This document shows, one piece after another, positions 1 to 8,545 of a stretch of DNA of 64,000 nt. The position numbers and the translations under genes were made by a program. Numbering within the stretch: the first letter of the stretch is position 1; each line of letters starts with the position of its first letter. Source of the DNA: JAJEAO01 sp963667635 (GTDB lineage: Bacteria; Acidobacteriota; Vicinamibacteria; Marinacidobacterales; Marinacidobacteraceae). The notes under the pieces were generated by a model, which ran no database searches, was not told where the DNA came from, and saw nothing but the letters and a program-made list of their open reading frames with translations. The DNA is taken from the NCBI GenBank assembly GCA_965232015.1, contig OZ246946.1, positions 2,542,001 to 2,606,000 on the forward strand. The letters are read 5' to 3'.

Positions 1-1
1 C

Positions 2-430
2 ACGATCGCCCGCTCGGCGCAGCCGGTGTTCGAGCCGAAGGGTCTGAACCCTCTCACCGAGAACTACTCGGTTCTCCGGCCGGAGGTCCTCGAGGGCGCC
101 GACGGCGCCGCCATCGCGGAATCCAATGAACAGCTCCTCGACCGGCTGCTCGGCTATGACGCCCTTGTCGTGGCCGGACAGGCCAAGAGCCACTGCGTCG
201 CGTGGACCGTCGCCGACCTCCGGGACGAGATCGCCCGGCGGGATCCGGACCGCTCGCAGGGCCTCGCGGGACGGGTGTTCCTTCTCGAAGACGCCACCTC
301 GCCCGTGGTCGCGCCCGGTTCCGACTTCACCGACGCGGCGGACGAGGCGTTCCGGGACTTCGAGCGGTCCGGCATGAGGCTCGTCCGGAGCGTGGACCCG
401 CCCGACGAGTGGCCGGGATTCCCGGGCTGA
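2..430 (+). CDS. Nicotinamidase-like cysteine hydrolase, C-terminal part
   Basis: The reading frame is open from the window edge, so the N-terminus lies outside; 142 residues are visible. The segment AGQAKSHCV holds the nucleophilic cysteine of the isochorismatase/nicotinamidase superfamily, in the variant seen in larger nicotinamidase-like hydrolases. The Asp and Lys partners of the triad would be upstream and cannot be checked. The next gene is nicotinate phosphoribosyltransferase, which uses the product of nicotinamide deamidation. That pairing supports a nicotinamidase role in NAD salvage. The 3' end overlaps the start chosen for pncB, suggesting coupled translation. The substrate is inferred from context; other cysteine hydrolases of this superfamily remain possible. 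Confidence 0.75.
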   Translation, partial: TIARSAQPVFEPKGLNPLTENYSVLRPEVLEGADGAAIAESNEQLLDRLLGYDALVVAGQAKSHCVAWTVADLRDEIARRDPDRSQGLAGRVFLLEDATSPVVAPGSDFTDAADEAFRDFERSGMRLVRSVDPPDEWPGFPG

Positions 431-1671
431 CCCGCAGCGGCGGCGACCGCGCCGTCGTCTCGCTCCTCGATGTGGACTTCTACAAGTTCACGATGGGGCA
501 GTTCGTCCTCCGGCGGCATTCGGGGGTCCGGGTCCGCTACCGGCTGATCTGCCGCACGCCGGGGGCGAACCTCGCGGAGGCGGCGCCCCCGGCGGCCCTG
601 CGCGACGACCTCGAGCGCATTCGCGCCCTCTCGTTCCGTCCCGACGAGCTCGACTACCTGCGCGGCCTCGAGCCCCGGGGACAGTTCGACGAAGACTTCC
701 TCTCGTTCCTCGCGCGGCTGCGCCTGCCGCCGGTGCGCGTCGCCGCCGCCGGCAGCCGGCTTCGGATCGAGACGGAGGGCGGCTGGCCGGAGGTCATCCT
801 GTGGGAGACGCTGATCCTCTCGGCGCTCAGCGAACGGATCTCCCGAGACGCGATCGCACAGAGCGGTGGGGCGGGAGCGTTCCGGGAGTGCCTCGAGCTC
901 GGCCGCGAACGGCTCGACCGCAAGATCCACGCGCTCCGCACCCGCCCCGGTCTCCGGTTCGCCTCCTTCGGAACCCGGCGCCGGTTCACCCGGGCGTGGC
1001 AGTTCGAACTCGAGGCGCGGCTCGCCCGGGAGCTGCCCGGTCAGTTCACCGGGTCCTCCTGCGTCGCCTCGGCCCGCGAGAACGGGATCCCCCCGGTCGG
1101 CACGATCGCCCACGAGATCTTCATGGTGGGCGCCGCGGTCTCCGGCGACGAGGACGACTCCATCCGGGCCTCGCAGCGCCTCATGCTGGATGCCTGGTGG
1201 GAGGAGTACGGGGAACCGCTGTCGTTGTTCCTGACCGACACCTGGACGACGCCCGTTTTTCTCGCCGACATGGACGCCAACCGGGCCCGCCGGTTCCGCG
1301 GCGTGCGCCAGGACTCCGGCGATCCGGCGGCGTTCGGCGAAACGATCCTCGCCTGGTACCGCGGCTACGGCGTGGATCCGCGGAAGAAGTCCATCGTGTT
1401 CAGCGACGGGCTTGAGACCGAGGACATCCTCGATCTCCACGACCGCTTCGCCGACCGCATCCAGGTCGCCTTCGGTTGGGGCACGAACCTGACGAACGAC
1501 TGCGGGGTCCCCAACCTCTCGCTGGTGGTGAAGCCGGTCGCGGCCAACGGCCGTCCGCTGGTCAAACTGAGCGACAACCCCGGGAAGACCACCGGTTCCG
1601 CCGCCGAAGTCGCGCGCTACCGGCGGATCTTCGGCGCCCCCGCCGGCCCCGCCACGATCCCCGCCTACTGA
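409..1671 (+). CDS. pncB: Nicotinate phosphoribosyltransferase
   Basis: Converts nicotinate and PRPP (with ATP) to nicotinate mononucleotide in cytoplasmic NAD salvage. About 420 residues from the GTG at 409, close to the family length. Recognisable blocks are the N-terminal DVDFYKFTMGQF, GTIAHEIF with the histidine that is phosphorylated in the family, RQDSGDP, FGWGTNLTND and KLSDNPGKTTGS. The start is uncertain: the conserved region begins about 15 codons after 409, there is no ATG, and the frame stays open upstream. The GTG at 409 overlaps the preceding hydrolase by 22 bp. Together the two genes form a compact nicotinamide-to-NaMN route. Confidence 0.93.
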   Translation: MAGIPGLTRSGGDRAVVSLLDVDFYKFTMGQFVLRRHSGVRVRYRLICRTPGANLAEAAPPAALRDDLERIRALSFRPDELDYLRGLEPRGQFDEDFLSFLARLRLPPVRVAAAGSRLRIETEGGWPEVILWETLILSALSERISRDAIAQSGGAGAFRECLELGRERLDRKIHALRTRPGLRFASFGTRRRFTRAWQFELEARLARELPGQFTGSSCVASARENGIPPVGTIAHEIFMVGAAVSGDEDDSIRASQRLMLDAWWEEYGEPLSLFLTDTWTTPVFLADMDANRARRFRGVRQDSGDPAAFGETILAWYRGYGVDPRKKSIVFSDGLETEDILDLHDRFADRIQVAFGWGTNLTNDCGVPNLSLVVKPVAANGRPLVKLSDNPGKTTGSAAEVARYRRIFGAPAGPATIPAY

Positions 1672-1675
1672 CGAC

Positions 1676-1699
1676 GGAGCGCCGGTCTCCAGACCGGCA
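1676..1699 (+). repeat. REP-like hairpin, CCGGTCT stem variant
   Basis: Right after pncB: GGAGCGCCGGTCTCC followed by AGACCGGCA. The stem CCGGTCT pairs with AGACCGG. Other copies in the window carry CCGGACT/AGTCCGG or CCGCTCT/AGAGCGG, so the pairing is kept while the sequence changes. A partial second half (GATGGAGCGCCGGGG) follows at 1701-1716. It may act as a 3' hairpin for the pncB transcript. Confidence 0.8.
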
Positions 1700-1899
1700 C
1701 GATGGAGCGCCGGGGAATTCAAAGTCGCGTGAGCACCGAGAGTGGCGAGGCGCCCGGCTGACGAGGAGCGCGAGGGAGGAATACCGCGTGTATTCCGACC
1801 GATGTGCAACGAAGAGCGTCCCGGAGCGAAGCGGAGGGGCGCGGTCAGGCGGGGTGCATCGCCGCTCGAATGCCGCGTGACTTTGTCCACAGGCTGAAT

Positions 1900-1935
1900 T
1901 GCCGGACTGGAGTCCTGCACTCCGATGGCGCTCCG
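1900..1935 (-). repeat. REP-like hairpin, inverted copy
   Basis: TGCCGGACTGGAGTCCTGCA followed by CTCCGATGGCGCTCC is a decayed minus-strand copy of the same hairpin family. It abuts the start of the larger structured element at 1936. The gap 1672-2161 contains only these repeats; no convincing gene is seen in it. Confidence 0.7.
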
Positions 1936-2068
1936 GGAGGGGGAGAGGTTCGGAGAGGGGGAGGAGCTCCTCCCCCTCTCCGAGAGAGAACGTCACGCCG
2001 ACCGCAACCTGGAGCGGAGCGAAGGTTGCGGTCAGAGGCGCGAAGCGCCGAGCGGGCCGGGGAGGGGG
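1936..2068 (+). repeat. Structured ~130-bp element, copy A
   Basis: Contains three successive hairpins: a perfect 32-bp palindrome at 1951-1982 (arms CGGAGAGGGGGAGGAG), a long stem ACCGCAACCT / AGGTTGCGGT, and GGCGC-GAA-GCGCC. It ends in GGCCGGGGAGGGGG. An inverted second copy lies at 5539-5668, on the other side of xerC-topA. It could be a MITE-like element or a structured RNA. Confidence 0.8.
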
Positions 2069-2161
2069 CCGTACTCGTAGCGCCGACGGTCCACGCTCTC
2101 GCAGTTGCAACGAATCTCGGCCCCCTCCCTGGCCCGCCCGATGTTCCCCGGCGCTCCGATG

Positions 2162-3145
2162 TCAGTCCCGTGGATGGGACCGCCGGTACACCTCGAACAG
2201 CCGGGCGGTGGAGACGTGGGTGTACTTCTGCGTAGTCGCCAGATCGGCGTGCCCGAGGAGCTCCTGGATCGCCCGCAGGTCGGCGCCCCGGTCGAGCAGG
2301 TGGGTCGCGAAGGCGTGCCGCAGCGTATGCGGCGTGACGACGCCCGCAAGCCGCGCGAGCCCCGCCTCCCCGAGGTAGCGGCGCACCACGGTTCGCACCG
2401 ACCGGTCCGAAAGCCGTCCGCCGCGCGCGTTCAGAAACAGCGCCATCGGATCCCCGTCCTCCCGCAGCAGCCGGCCGCGCGCCTCCAGGTAAAGATCCAA
2501 TGCGTCCTCCGCGACCTCGCCGAACGGCACGACGCGCTCCTTGCCTCCCTTCCCCAGCACCCGCAGGATCCGGCTCGGGCGGTTCAGGTCGGGCAGATCG
2601 AGACCCACGAGCTCGCTGACCCGCACTCCGGTGGCGTAGAGAAGCTCCAGGATCGCGAGATCCCTCGCTCCGAGCGGCGTGGCCGGATCGGGAGCGTGGA
2701 GGAGCGCCTCGACCTCCTCCATCTCCATTCGGGTGGGGAGCCGGAGCGGAATCCGCGGAGATCGCAGTCCGTGGGCCGGGTCGGACTCCTGTCCGGACCG
2801 TCCGAGGAACCGGTAGAACGATCGCAGGGCGGCCAGCTTCCGTGCGATCGTGGTCCGCGCCAGGCCGCGCCCGTGGAGCGAAGCCAGCCACGCCCGCAGG
2901 TCGTGGATCTCCACCGACCCCGGATCCGGCTCCTCTCCTGACGACCCGCCATCCCCCTCGGCAGCGGGCGACGCCTGAGCGACGAGAAAGGCCCGGAACT
3001 GCGCCAGATCACTGGCGTAGGCCCGCACGGTGTGGACGGACGCGCCGCGCCGCTCCTCGAGATCGTCGAGGAATGCCTCGATGAGCGCTCCGAGCGAGGC
3101 GGAACGCGGAAGCGCGCGGCGCGGCCGGGGTTTCCGCCGCCTCAA
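2162..3145 (-). CDS. xerC: Tyrosine recombinase XerC/XerD
   Basis: Site-specific recombinase expected to resolve chromosome dimers at dif. 327 residues from a TTG whose bases overlap the topA stop (TTGA), implying coupling to topA. The N-terminal half is the SAM-like core-binding domain (ALIEAFLDDLEERRGAS onward). The C-terminal catalytic domain carries every signature residue: Arg in GVRVSEL, Lys in GKGGKERV, His and Arg in TPHTLRHAFATHLL, His in LGHADL and the nucleophile Tyr in KYTHVS. A topA-xerC order is common in bacteria, which favours a housekeeping Xer over a phage integrase. XerC and XerD cannot be separated by eye. An insert rich in Gly and Ser near residues 55-65 is slightly unusual. 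Confidence 0.9.
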   Translation of the reverse strand: MRRRKPRPRRALPRSASLGALIEAFLDDLEERRGASVHTVRAYASDLAQFRAFLVAQASPAAEGDGGSSGEEPDPGSVEIHDLRAWLASLHGRGLARTTIARKLAALRSFYRFLGRSGQESDPAHGLRSPRIPLRLPTRMEMEEVEALLHAPDPATPLGARDLAILELLYATGVRVSELVGLDLPDLNRPSRILRVLGKGGKERVVPFGEVAEDALDLYLEARGRLLREDGDPMALFLNARGGRLSDRSVRTVVRRYLGEAGLARLAGVVTPHTLRHAFATHLLDRGADLRAIQELLGHADLATTQKYTHVSTARLFEVYRRSHPRD

Positions 3146-5436
3146 GACGGCGGGGCCGCGGCCCGCGTTGCCTTCTTCCGGCGGGTCGCTTTCTTCTTCT
3201 TGCCTGCCGCCTTGGGCCGCGGCTGGATGTAGCGACACTTCGGGAAGCTGCTGCATCCGACGAACGGCCCCCGCCGGCCCCGCCGCCGCACCAGCCCGCT
3301 GTCGCACTCGGGGCACTTCCCGTCCACCGGCTCCGGTTTCTGCCGGGGGACGGCCCGACCATTCCGAAGCTGGAGGATGGTCTGGCACTCGGGGTAGCGG
3401 GTGCACCCGAGAAACGGTCCGAAGCGCCCCCGCTTGGCGGCCATCGGAGCACCGCACTCGGGACAGATCGCCTCTTCGACGCCCTCCTCCGGGCCCTCCC
3501 CGAGGGAGCGGCTGCCGCGGCAATCGGGGAATCCCTCGCAGCCGAGGAACTTCTCCCCGCCGCTCCAGCGAAGCAGCAGCTTCCGCCCGCACTGCTCGCA
3601 CGCCTCCGCCGTCGGCAACCCCTTGACGCGCGGCATCTCGCGCACGGCCAGCTCGAGGTCGGTGACGAAGTCCCGGTAGAAATCGGTGAGGGTGCCCTCG
3701 AAATCGGCTTCCCCGCGTTCGATCCGATCCAGGTTCTCCTCCATGGCGGCGGTGTAGCGCACGTTGAAGAGGTTGTCGAAACTGCCGGACAGCAGATCCG
3801 AGACGAGCAGGCCCACTTCGGTCGGCACGAAGGCGCGCGCCTTGATGCGGACGTACTCGCGGTCCTTGATCTTGCGGAGGATCGGGACGTAGGTGCTCGG
3901 TCGTCCGATGCCGTTCTGCTCCAGCTTGCGGATGAGCCCGGCTTCGCTGAACCGGCCCGGCGGCTTGGTGAAGTGGCGGAGCGGAACGATCCGATCGCGA
4001 TCGAGCCGCTGTCCGGACTCGAGCGCCGGGAGCACGACCCGGGACTTCTTCTCCGGCTCCCCGTCCTCGGCGGTGACGCGGTAGAGCACCCGGTAGCCCG
4101 GGTAGGCGAGCACCGAACCGTTCGCGAACAGGCGCTCGGGAGCGGGCCCGAACCCCTCGATCTCGGGGCTCGGGCGGCCGCCCGGCAGCTCGGCGCGGAT
4201 CTTCGCGCGGGTGTCCAGCCACACCGCCGGCTTCATCTGCGAGGCCACGAACCGCTCCCAGATCATCGTGTAGAGCCGGCGCTGGTCATGGTTCAGAACC
4301 CGGGCCATCTCCTGGGGGCTCCGCCGCACCGACGTCGGGCGGATCGCCTCGTGAGCATCCTGCGCCCCCTTCTTCTTGCGGAAGAAGTGCGGCTTCGCGG
4401 GCACCGCGTCGGCGCCGAAGCGGTCCGCGATCAGGGTGCGCACCTCGTCGAGCGCCTGTCGGGAGACCCGGGTGGAGTCGGTCCGGAGGTAGGTGATCAG
4501 TCCGACCCGGTCGCCGGAACCGAGATCCACTCCCTCGTAGAGGGACTGCGCGGTGCGCATCGTCCGCGCCGCCGGGAACCGGAACGCCGAGGCCGCCTGC
4601 CGCTGCATCGTGGACGTGATGAACGGGGGCGGCGCCTTCTCCCGGCGCTCCTTCTGCTCCACGGACTCGACTCGGTACGAGCACCCGTCGAGGTGGCTGG
4701 CGATCGCGCGCGCCACCGGCTCCTCCCGGGCGACGGGGGTCCTGGGGAGGGGCTTCGGCGTCTCCGGGATCGCTACGAACGACTCCCCGGCCGCGGTGCT
4801 GAGGTGCGCCTCCAGCGTCCAGTACTCCTCGATCACGAACTTGCGGATGTCGCGTTCCCGGGCGCAGATGAGCCGGAGCGCGACCGACTGCACCCGGCCC
4901 GCGGACAGCCGCGGCGCCACCTTGCGCGACAGCAGCGGCGAGATCTTGTAGCCGACGATCCGGTCGAGGACGCGCCGCGTCTGCTGGGCCCGAACCTTGT
5001 TGGCGTTGATCTCTCCGGCCTCGCTGAGCGCCCTCCGGACCGCCGGGGACGTGATCTCGTGGAAGGCGATCCGCTGGATCGGAACCTTCGCGGCCCGGCG
5101 CCCCAGCGCGCTCCGGAACTCCTCGGCGAGGTCATGGCTGATCGCTTCGCCCTCGCGGTCCGGGTCGGTGGCGAGATAGATGCGGGACGCCTTCCTCGCC
5201 TCGCGCTTCAGCGAGTCGAGGATTTTCTTCCGGTCCGGCACGACCTCGAAGCTGGCGCGGAACCCGTTCTCGACATCCACCGAGAGGCCCCGCCGCGGCA
5301 GGTCCCGCACGTGCCCTCCGGACGCGAACACGCGGTAGGCGCGCCCGAGGAACTTGCCGATCGTCTTCGCCTTCGCGCTCGACTCGACCACGACCAGCGC
5401 CGCGCCGGAACGGGAGGCGGGGGATCGGACAGGCAT
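3142..5436 (-). CDS. topA: DNA topoisomerase I
   Basis: Type IA topoisomerase that relaxes negative supercoils. 764 residues from the ATG at 5436; the frame is open further upstream but conservation begins here. The TOPRIM domain starts with ALVVVESSAKAKTIGKFLG and contains YLATDPDREGEA with the metal-binding acidic residues. The active-site tyrosine is in LITYLRTDSTR. Three C-terminal zinc ribbons follow, each with CxxC pairs (CEQCGRKL..., CPECGAPM..., CPECDSGL...), and the protein ends in a lysine-rich tail. The downstream xerC start overlaps its stop. Two inverted copies of a structured repeat flank the topA-xerC pair. Confidence 0.97.
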   Translation of the reverse strand: MPVRSPASRSGAALVVVESSAKAKTIGKFLGRAYRVFASGGHVRDLPRRGLSVDVENGFRASFEVVPDRKKILDSLKREARKASRIYLATDPDREGEAISHDLAEEFRSALGRRAAKVPIQRIAFHEITSPAVRRALSEAGEINANKVRAQQTRRVLDRIVGYKISPLLSRKVAPRLSAGRVQSVALRLICARERDIRKFVIEEYWTLEAHLSTAAGESFVAIPETPKPLPRTPVAREEPVARAIASHLDGCSYRVESVEQKERREKAPPPFITSTMQRQAASAFRFPAARTMRTAQSLYEGVDLGSGDRVGLITYLRTDSTRVSRQALDEVRTLIADRFGADAVPAKPHFFRKKKGAQDAHEAIRPTSVRRSPQEMARVLNHDQRRLYTMIWERFVASQMKPAVWLDTRAKIRAELPGGRPSPEIEGFGPAPERLFANGSVLAYPGYRVLYRVTAEDGEPEKKSRVVLPALESGQRLDRDRIVPLRHFTKPPGRFSEAGLIRKLEQNGIGRPSTYVPILRKIKDREYVRIKARAFVPTEVGLLVSDLLSGSFDNLFNVRYTAAMEENLDRIERGEADFEGTLTDFYRDFVTDLELAVREMPRVKGLPTAEACEQCGRKLLLRWSGGEKFLGCEGFPDCRGSRSLGEGPEEGVEEAICPECGAPMAAKRGRFGPFLGCTRYPECQTILQLRNGRAVPRQKPEPVDGKCPECDSGLVRRRGRRGPFVGCSSFPKCRYIQPRPKAAGKKKKATRRKKATRAAAPPS

Positions 5437-5538
5437 GCGGGGCGAAAGGGCGGGCAGTCTAACCGGGCGGGCCGGGGAGGGGGAGCCGAATTCGATTCGC
5501 CCGCGCCGGATCGGAAAGTCGGTGCCCTCGAGGCGGCT

Positions 5539-5668
5539 CCCCCTCCCCGGCCCGCTCGGCGCTCCGCGCCTCAGATCGCAACCTTCGCTCCGCTCCAGGT
5601 TGCGACCTGTGTCACTTTCTCTCTCGGAGAAGGGGGACGAATCCCCCCTCTCCGAACCTCTCCCCCCT
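5539..5668 (-). repeat. Structured ~130-bp element, copy B (inverted)
   Basis: Read on the minus strand it matches copy A at 1936-2068 along its length: GGAGAGGTTCGGAGAG, then a G-run hairpin, CAACCTGGAGCGGAGCGAAG, GGCGCGGAGCGCC and GCGGGCCGGGGAGGG. The long stem has TCGCAACCT/AGGTTGCGA where copy A has CCGCAACCT/AGGTTGCGG, a compensatory change. The gap 5437-5702 holds only this element and one REP-like hairpin. Confidence 0.8.
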
Positions 5669-5671
5669 GTC

Positions 5672-5695
5672 GGAGCGCCGGACTCCAATCCGGCA
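5672..5695 (+). repeat. REP-like hairpin
   Basis: GGAGCGCCGGACTCC followed by AATCCGGCA. The stem contains one G-T type mismatch compared with the perfect copies at 42800 and 53537. It lies 8 bp beyond the stop of the SDR gene, and could serve as its 3' hairpin. Confidence 0.75.
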
Positions 5696-5702
5696 ACTCG
5701 CG

Positions 5703-6494
5703 TCAGGTCAGGCTGCGGACGTGCCCCCCATCCACCGCGAGAACGGTCCCGGTGACATAACTCGCCCGCTCCGACGCGAGAAACGCCGCCACCGCGCCGA
5801 ACTCCGCCGGCTCCCCGACCCGCCCCAGCGGAATGTCCGCCGACCACCGAGCGTAGATCTCCTCCTCGCTCACCTCGCGGGTCGCCGACAGATGCGCCGC
5901 CAGCTCCTCGAGACGCGCCGTCCGGGTGTACCCGGGGCAGAGCACGTTCGCGAGCACCCCATGCGGCGCCGCCTCGGTCGCGAGCGACTTCATGAACCCG
6001 GCGATGCCCGCCCGCGCGGTGTTCGACAGGATGATGTCCGGCACCGGCTGCTTCACCGAGACCGAGGCGATGGCGAGGATGCGTCCCCACCGGCGCTCGA
6101 TCATCCCCGGAAGCGCCGCCCGCACGAGATGAACACAGGAGAGGAGGTTCTCGTCCAGCGCCGCCTTCCACTCGTCCGGCGTCGTGTTCCGGAGCCTCGT
6201 CGGCGGCGGACCGCCCGCGTTCGTGACCAGGATGTCCACCTGCCCGAATCGGGCCTCCGCCGCCCGCACGAACCCCTTCGCCGCCTCCGGATCGCCCACG
6301 TCCACCGGATGGGCGAGAACGTCCACGCCGTGCCTCTCGCGGATCGCCGCGGCGGTGGCTTCGAGCGCCTCCCGACCCCGCGCCCCCAGCGCCACGCGGA
6401 CTCCCTCGGCGGCGAGCGACTCGGCGACAGCGCGCCCGAGTCCCTGGCTGGCGGCCGCGCAGACCGCGACGCGCCCCCGAATCCCGAGGTCCAT
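5703..6494 (-). CDS. SDR-family oxidoreductase with altered catalytic motif
   Basis: 263 residues, the usual length for a classical short-chain dehydrogenase/reductase. The Rossmann glycine motif is AAASQGLG (residues 13-20), NAGG is at about 92-95, and the C-terminal VDGGH segment is typical of FabG-like enzymes. The catalytic Ser is near 144 (IASVSVKQP). The YxxxK pair expected 13 residues on is instead S157...R161 (ILSNTARAG). A subgroup of FabG-like proteins annotated as 3-oxoacyl-ACP reductases appears to share this SNxxRA variant, so it may be a family trait rather than decay. Whether it reduces anything is open. It stands alone, 67 bp from the DksA-like gene on the same strand. Confidence 0.85.
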   Translation of the reverse strand: MDLGIRGRVAVCAAASQGLGRAVAESLAAEGVRVALGARGREALEATAAAIRERHGVDVLAHPVDVGDPEAAKGFVRAAEARFGQVDILVTNAGGPPPTRLRNTTPDEWKAALDENLLSCVHLVRAALPGMIERRWGRILAIASVSVKQPVPDIILSNTARAGIAGFMKSLATEAAPHGVLANVLCPGYTRTARLEELAAHLSATREVSEEEIYARWSADIPLGRVGEPAEFGAVAAFLASERASYVTGTVLAVDGGHVRSLT

Positions 6495-6561
6495 CAGCGG
6501 CTACCGGTGACCGGAGAGGACGGCGATGACCCGACGATCGTCGCGGCTCGATTCCGCGCGG

Positions 6562-6888
6562 CTACTTCCCTTCCTTGCAGGGCACGCACACCCGCGTCCA
6601 CGGAACCGCATCGAGGCGAAGCTGCGGGATCTCCTCCTCGCACTCGGAACAGATCCCGTAGTCATCCGCCTCGATCCGCTCCAGCGCCTTTTCGATCGCG
6701 CGCAGGAGCTTGGCGTCGTTCTGCTGCAACTGGATCACGATCTGGTCGTCGGTCGCGGCCATCGAGCGGTCCCCGTCGTCACCGTGCGACGGGGTCCGGG
6801 AGAACGCGCGGGTCTGGGCGAGCCGCTCCACGCCGGCCTTCTTGGCGAGCAGCGCCTGCTGGTGGCGATTCAGGTCGTCGGGAGACAT
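6562..6888 (-). CDS. DksA/TraR-family zinc-finger regulator
   Basis: 108 residues from the ATG at 6888. The N-terminal half is predicted helical and likely forms the coiled coil that enters the RNA polymerase secondary channel. The C-terminus has a four-cysteine zinc finger, C80-x2-C83 ... C101-x2-C104 (YGICSECEEEIP ... RVCVPC). It is shorter than E. coli DksA (151 residues) and intermediate between TraR and DksA. The frame is open upstream of 6888, so a longer protein is possible. Members of this family modulate RNA polymerase at stress-responsive promoters. The exact targets cannot be read from the sequence. Confidence 0.85.
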   Translation of the reverse strand: MSPDDLNRHQQALLAKKAGVERLAQTRAFSRTPSHGDDGDRSMAATDDQIVIQLQQNDAKLLRAIEKALERIEADDYGICSECEEEIPQLRLDAVPWTRVCVPCKEGK

Positions 6889-6947
6889 TCGGACAAGATC
6901 CGGAGAATCCGGCCAACGGCTTCTCCGGGCGTAATCGGCGAATTGTA

Positions 6948-7496
6948 TCAGCGCTTCGACGGCCTCGCCGGAGGCCGGTGGCGGGTTCTGCCGGCGAGGA
7001 GATCGAGAGCGTGAGCCAGCGTCGGAGCGAGGGTCTCGAGGCCGCTCGCCACCGCGCGCGGGCTCCCCGGAAGCGCGACCACCAGAGTGGATCCGATCGC
7101 CCCCGCGAGACTCCGCGACAGCACCGCCATCGGGGTCTGGCGAAGCCCCTCGGCGCGCAGCAGCTCCCCGTATCCCGGCAACACCCGCTCGAAGAGCGGC
7201 TGGAGCGCCTCCGGCGTCCGGTCCCGCGGCCCGAGCCCGGTGCCCCCGGTCGTGACGACGAGCCGCACGCCATCCCGCGTCCACCGCCGCACCGGCGACC
7301 GGATCGCCTCCAGCTCATCCGGAACCACGGCGGAGTCCACCACCCGGAAACCCATCGCGGTGAGCGCCTCCCGCGCCAGCGCGCCGGAACGGTCGGGCAC
7401 GACGCCGGCGGCGCAGCCGTCGCTGGCGGTCAGCACGGCGGCGGTCGAAGGCCCGGAAGCGGGCGATGTGGCGTTCGGATCGGTCGGGTCCGGCAT
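6948..7496 (-). CDS. MogA/MoaB-family molybdopterin-binding protein
   Basis: 182 residues with the MoCF-binding fold. TTGGTGLGPRDRTPEAL is the family signature, with the GGTG loop and the Asp and Thr that contact the pterin; LPGSPRAV is the second signature near the end. Members adenylylate molybdopterin before molybdenum insertion. Length and domain content match a stand-alone MogA/MoaB rather than MoeA or CinA. No other molybdenum-cofactor gene is in the window. The first 16 or so residues are low complexity, so the true start could be slightly later. Confidence 0.85.
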   Translation of the reverse strand: MPDPTDPNATSPASGPSTAAVLTASDGCAAGVVPDRSGALAREALTAMGFRVVDSAVVPDELEAIRSPVRRWTRDGVRLVVTTGGTGLGPRDRTPEALQPLFERVLPGYGELLRAEGLRQTPMAVLSRSLAGAIGSTLVVALPGSPRAVASGLETLAPTLAHALDLLAGRTRHRPPARPSKR

Positions 7497-7517
7497 GTTG
7501 CGTCAGAATAGCCAACC

Positions 7518-8471
7518 ATGTCCCCGTCGTCCGGATCGGAATCGCGGCGCCGCCGCCGGGTCCGGACCGCGCTCGCCGCGACCCTCGGCGCGCTGGGCCT
7601 GCTCGCGGCGGCGCCGGTCGCGGGACCGCTCCTCCAGCAGACCTACCAGTTCCGGGTCACGGTGGACCTCATCTCGCTCAACGTGACCGTCACCGACGGA
7701 CGCGACCGGTTCGTGACCGATCTCCTCGAACAGGACTTCACGGTGTACGAAGACGGGATCCGGCAGGAGATCGCGGCGTTCTCGCACGAGGACCTCCCGA
7801 TCCGCATGGTCCTGCTGCTCGACACCTCCGCGAGTATGGTGGACAAGATGCAGTTCGCCCACGAGGCGGCGGTGCGCTTCTCCCGCACCCTCCGGCAGGA
7901 GGACGTCGCCCAGATCGTCGAGTTCGGCAGCCAGGCGCACGTCCTGCAGCGCTTCACTCCCGACCACGAGCTGCTCGAGCGCGCCATCCGGATGACCCAG
8001 GCCGGAGGTACGACGAAGCTCCACAACGCCATGTACATCTCGCTGCGATCGCTGGAGCGGCAGCGCATGGAAGCCCGACGGCAGGCCATCATCCTGCTGT
8101 CCGACGGCCGCGACACCAGCTCGCTGGTGACCTTCGAGCAGGTGCTGGAGCTGACCAAGGACACCGACGTCGTGATCTACACGATCTCGCTCCAGAACAC
8201 CGCCCGCCGCCGCGGACGGCGTTTTTCCGAAGCCGAGCACGTCCTCAAGAACCTCGCCGAGGAGACCGGCGGTCAGTGGTACTTCCCCGCCGAACTCGCC
8301 GAACTCGAATCGGTGTACGACCGGATCGCCGAGGAGCTGAAGAGCCAGTACAACGTCGGATACATCTCGAACAATCCCCGTCAGGACGGCGCGTGGCGCC
8401 GCATCGTGGTCCAGACGGCGCGGCCCGACCTGCGCGTCCGCACCAAGCTCGGCTACTACGCGCCAGGCTGA
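7518..8471 (+). CDS. VWFA-related domain protein (acidobacterial type), exported
   Basis: 317 residues with an arginine-rich N-terminus and a hydrophobic segment (residues 18-38) consistent with export or membrane anchoring. A short beta domain follows (VDLISLNVTVTDGR, FTVYEDGIRQEI), then a von Willebrand A domain with an intact MIDAS, DTSAS at 102-106. The layout (VTVTD, VYEDG, MIDAS) matches the family named 'VWFA-related Acidobacterial domain', which is expanded in Acidobacteriota and is the best lineage marker in this window. Its function is unknown; metal-dependent protein binding at the cell surface is inferred. It starts 21 bp beyond the divergent MogA-like gene, so the two share a very short promoter region. 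Confidence 0.88.
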   Translation: MSPSSGSESRRRRRVRTALAATLGALGLLAAAPVAGPLLQQTYQFRVTVDLISLNVTVTDGRDRFVTDLLEQDFTVYEDGIRQEIAAFSHEDLPIRMVLLLDTSASMVDKMQFAHEAAVRFSRTLRQEDVAQIVEFGSQAHVLQRFTPDHELLERAIRMTQAGGTTKLHNAMYISLRSLERQRMEARRQAIILLSDGRDTSSLVTFEQVLELTKDTDVVIYTISLQNTARRRGRRFSEAEHVLKNLAEETGGQWYFPAELAELESVYDRIAEELKSQYNVGYISNNPRQDGAWRRIVVQTARPDLRVRTKLGYYAPG

Positions 8472-8545
8472 CCGGGGCCGCGGCGACTTCCTCCCCGCCC
8501 GCACCGCCCCCGACCGCCACCGCGATCGGGACTCCGGAGCCGTCC

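Noticed and set aside
154..1920. Open frame of 588 codons on the minus strand
   Set aside because: Antisense to pncB and crossing a REP-like repeat; no protein family.
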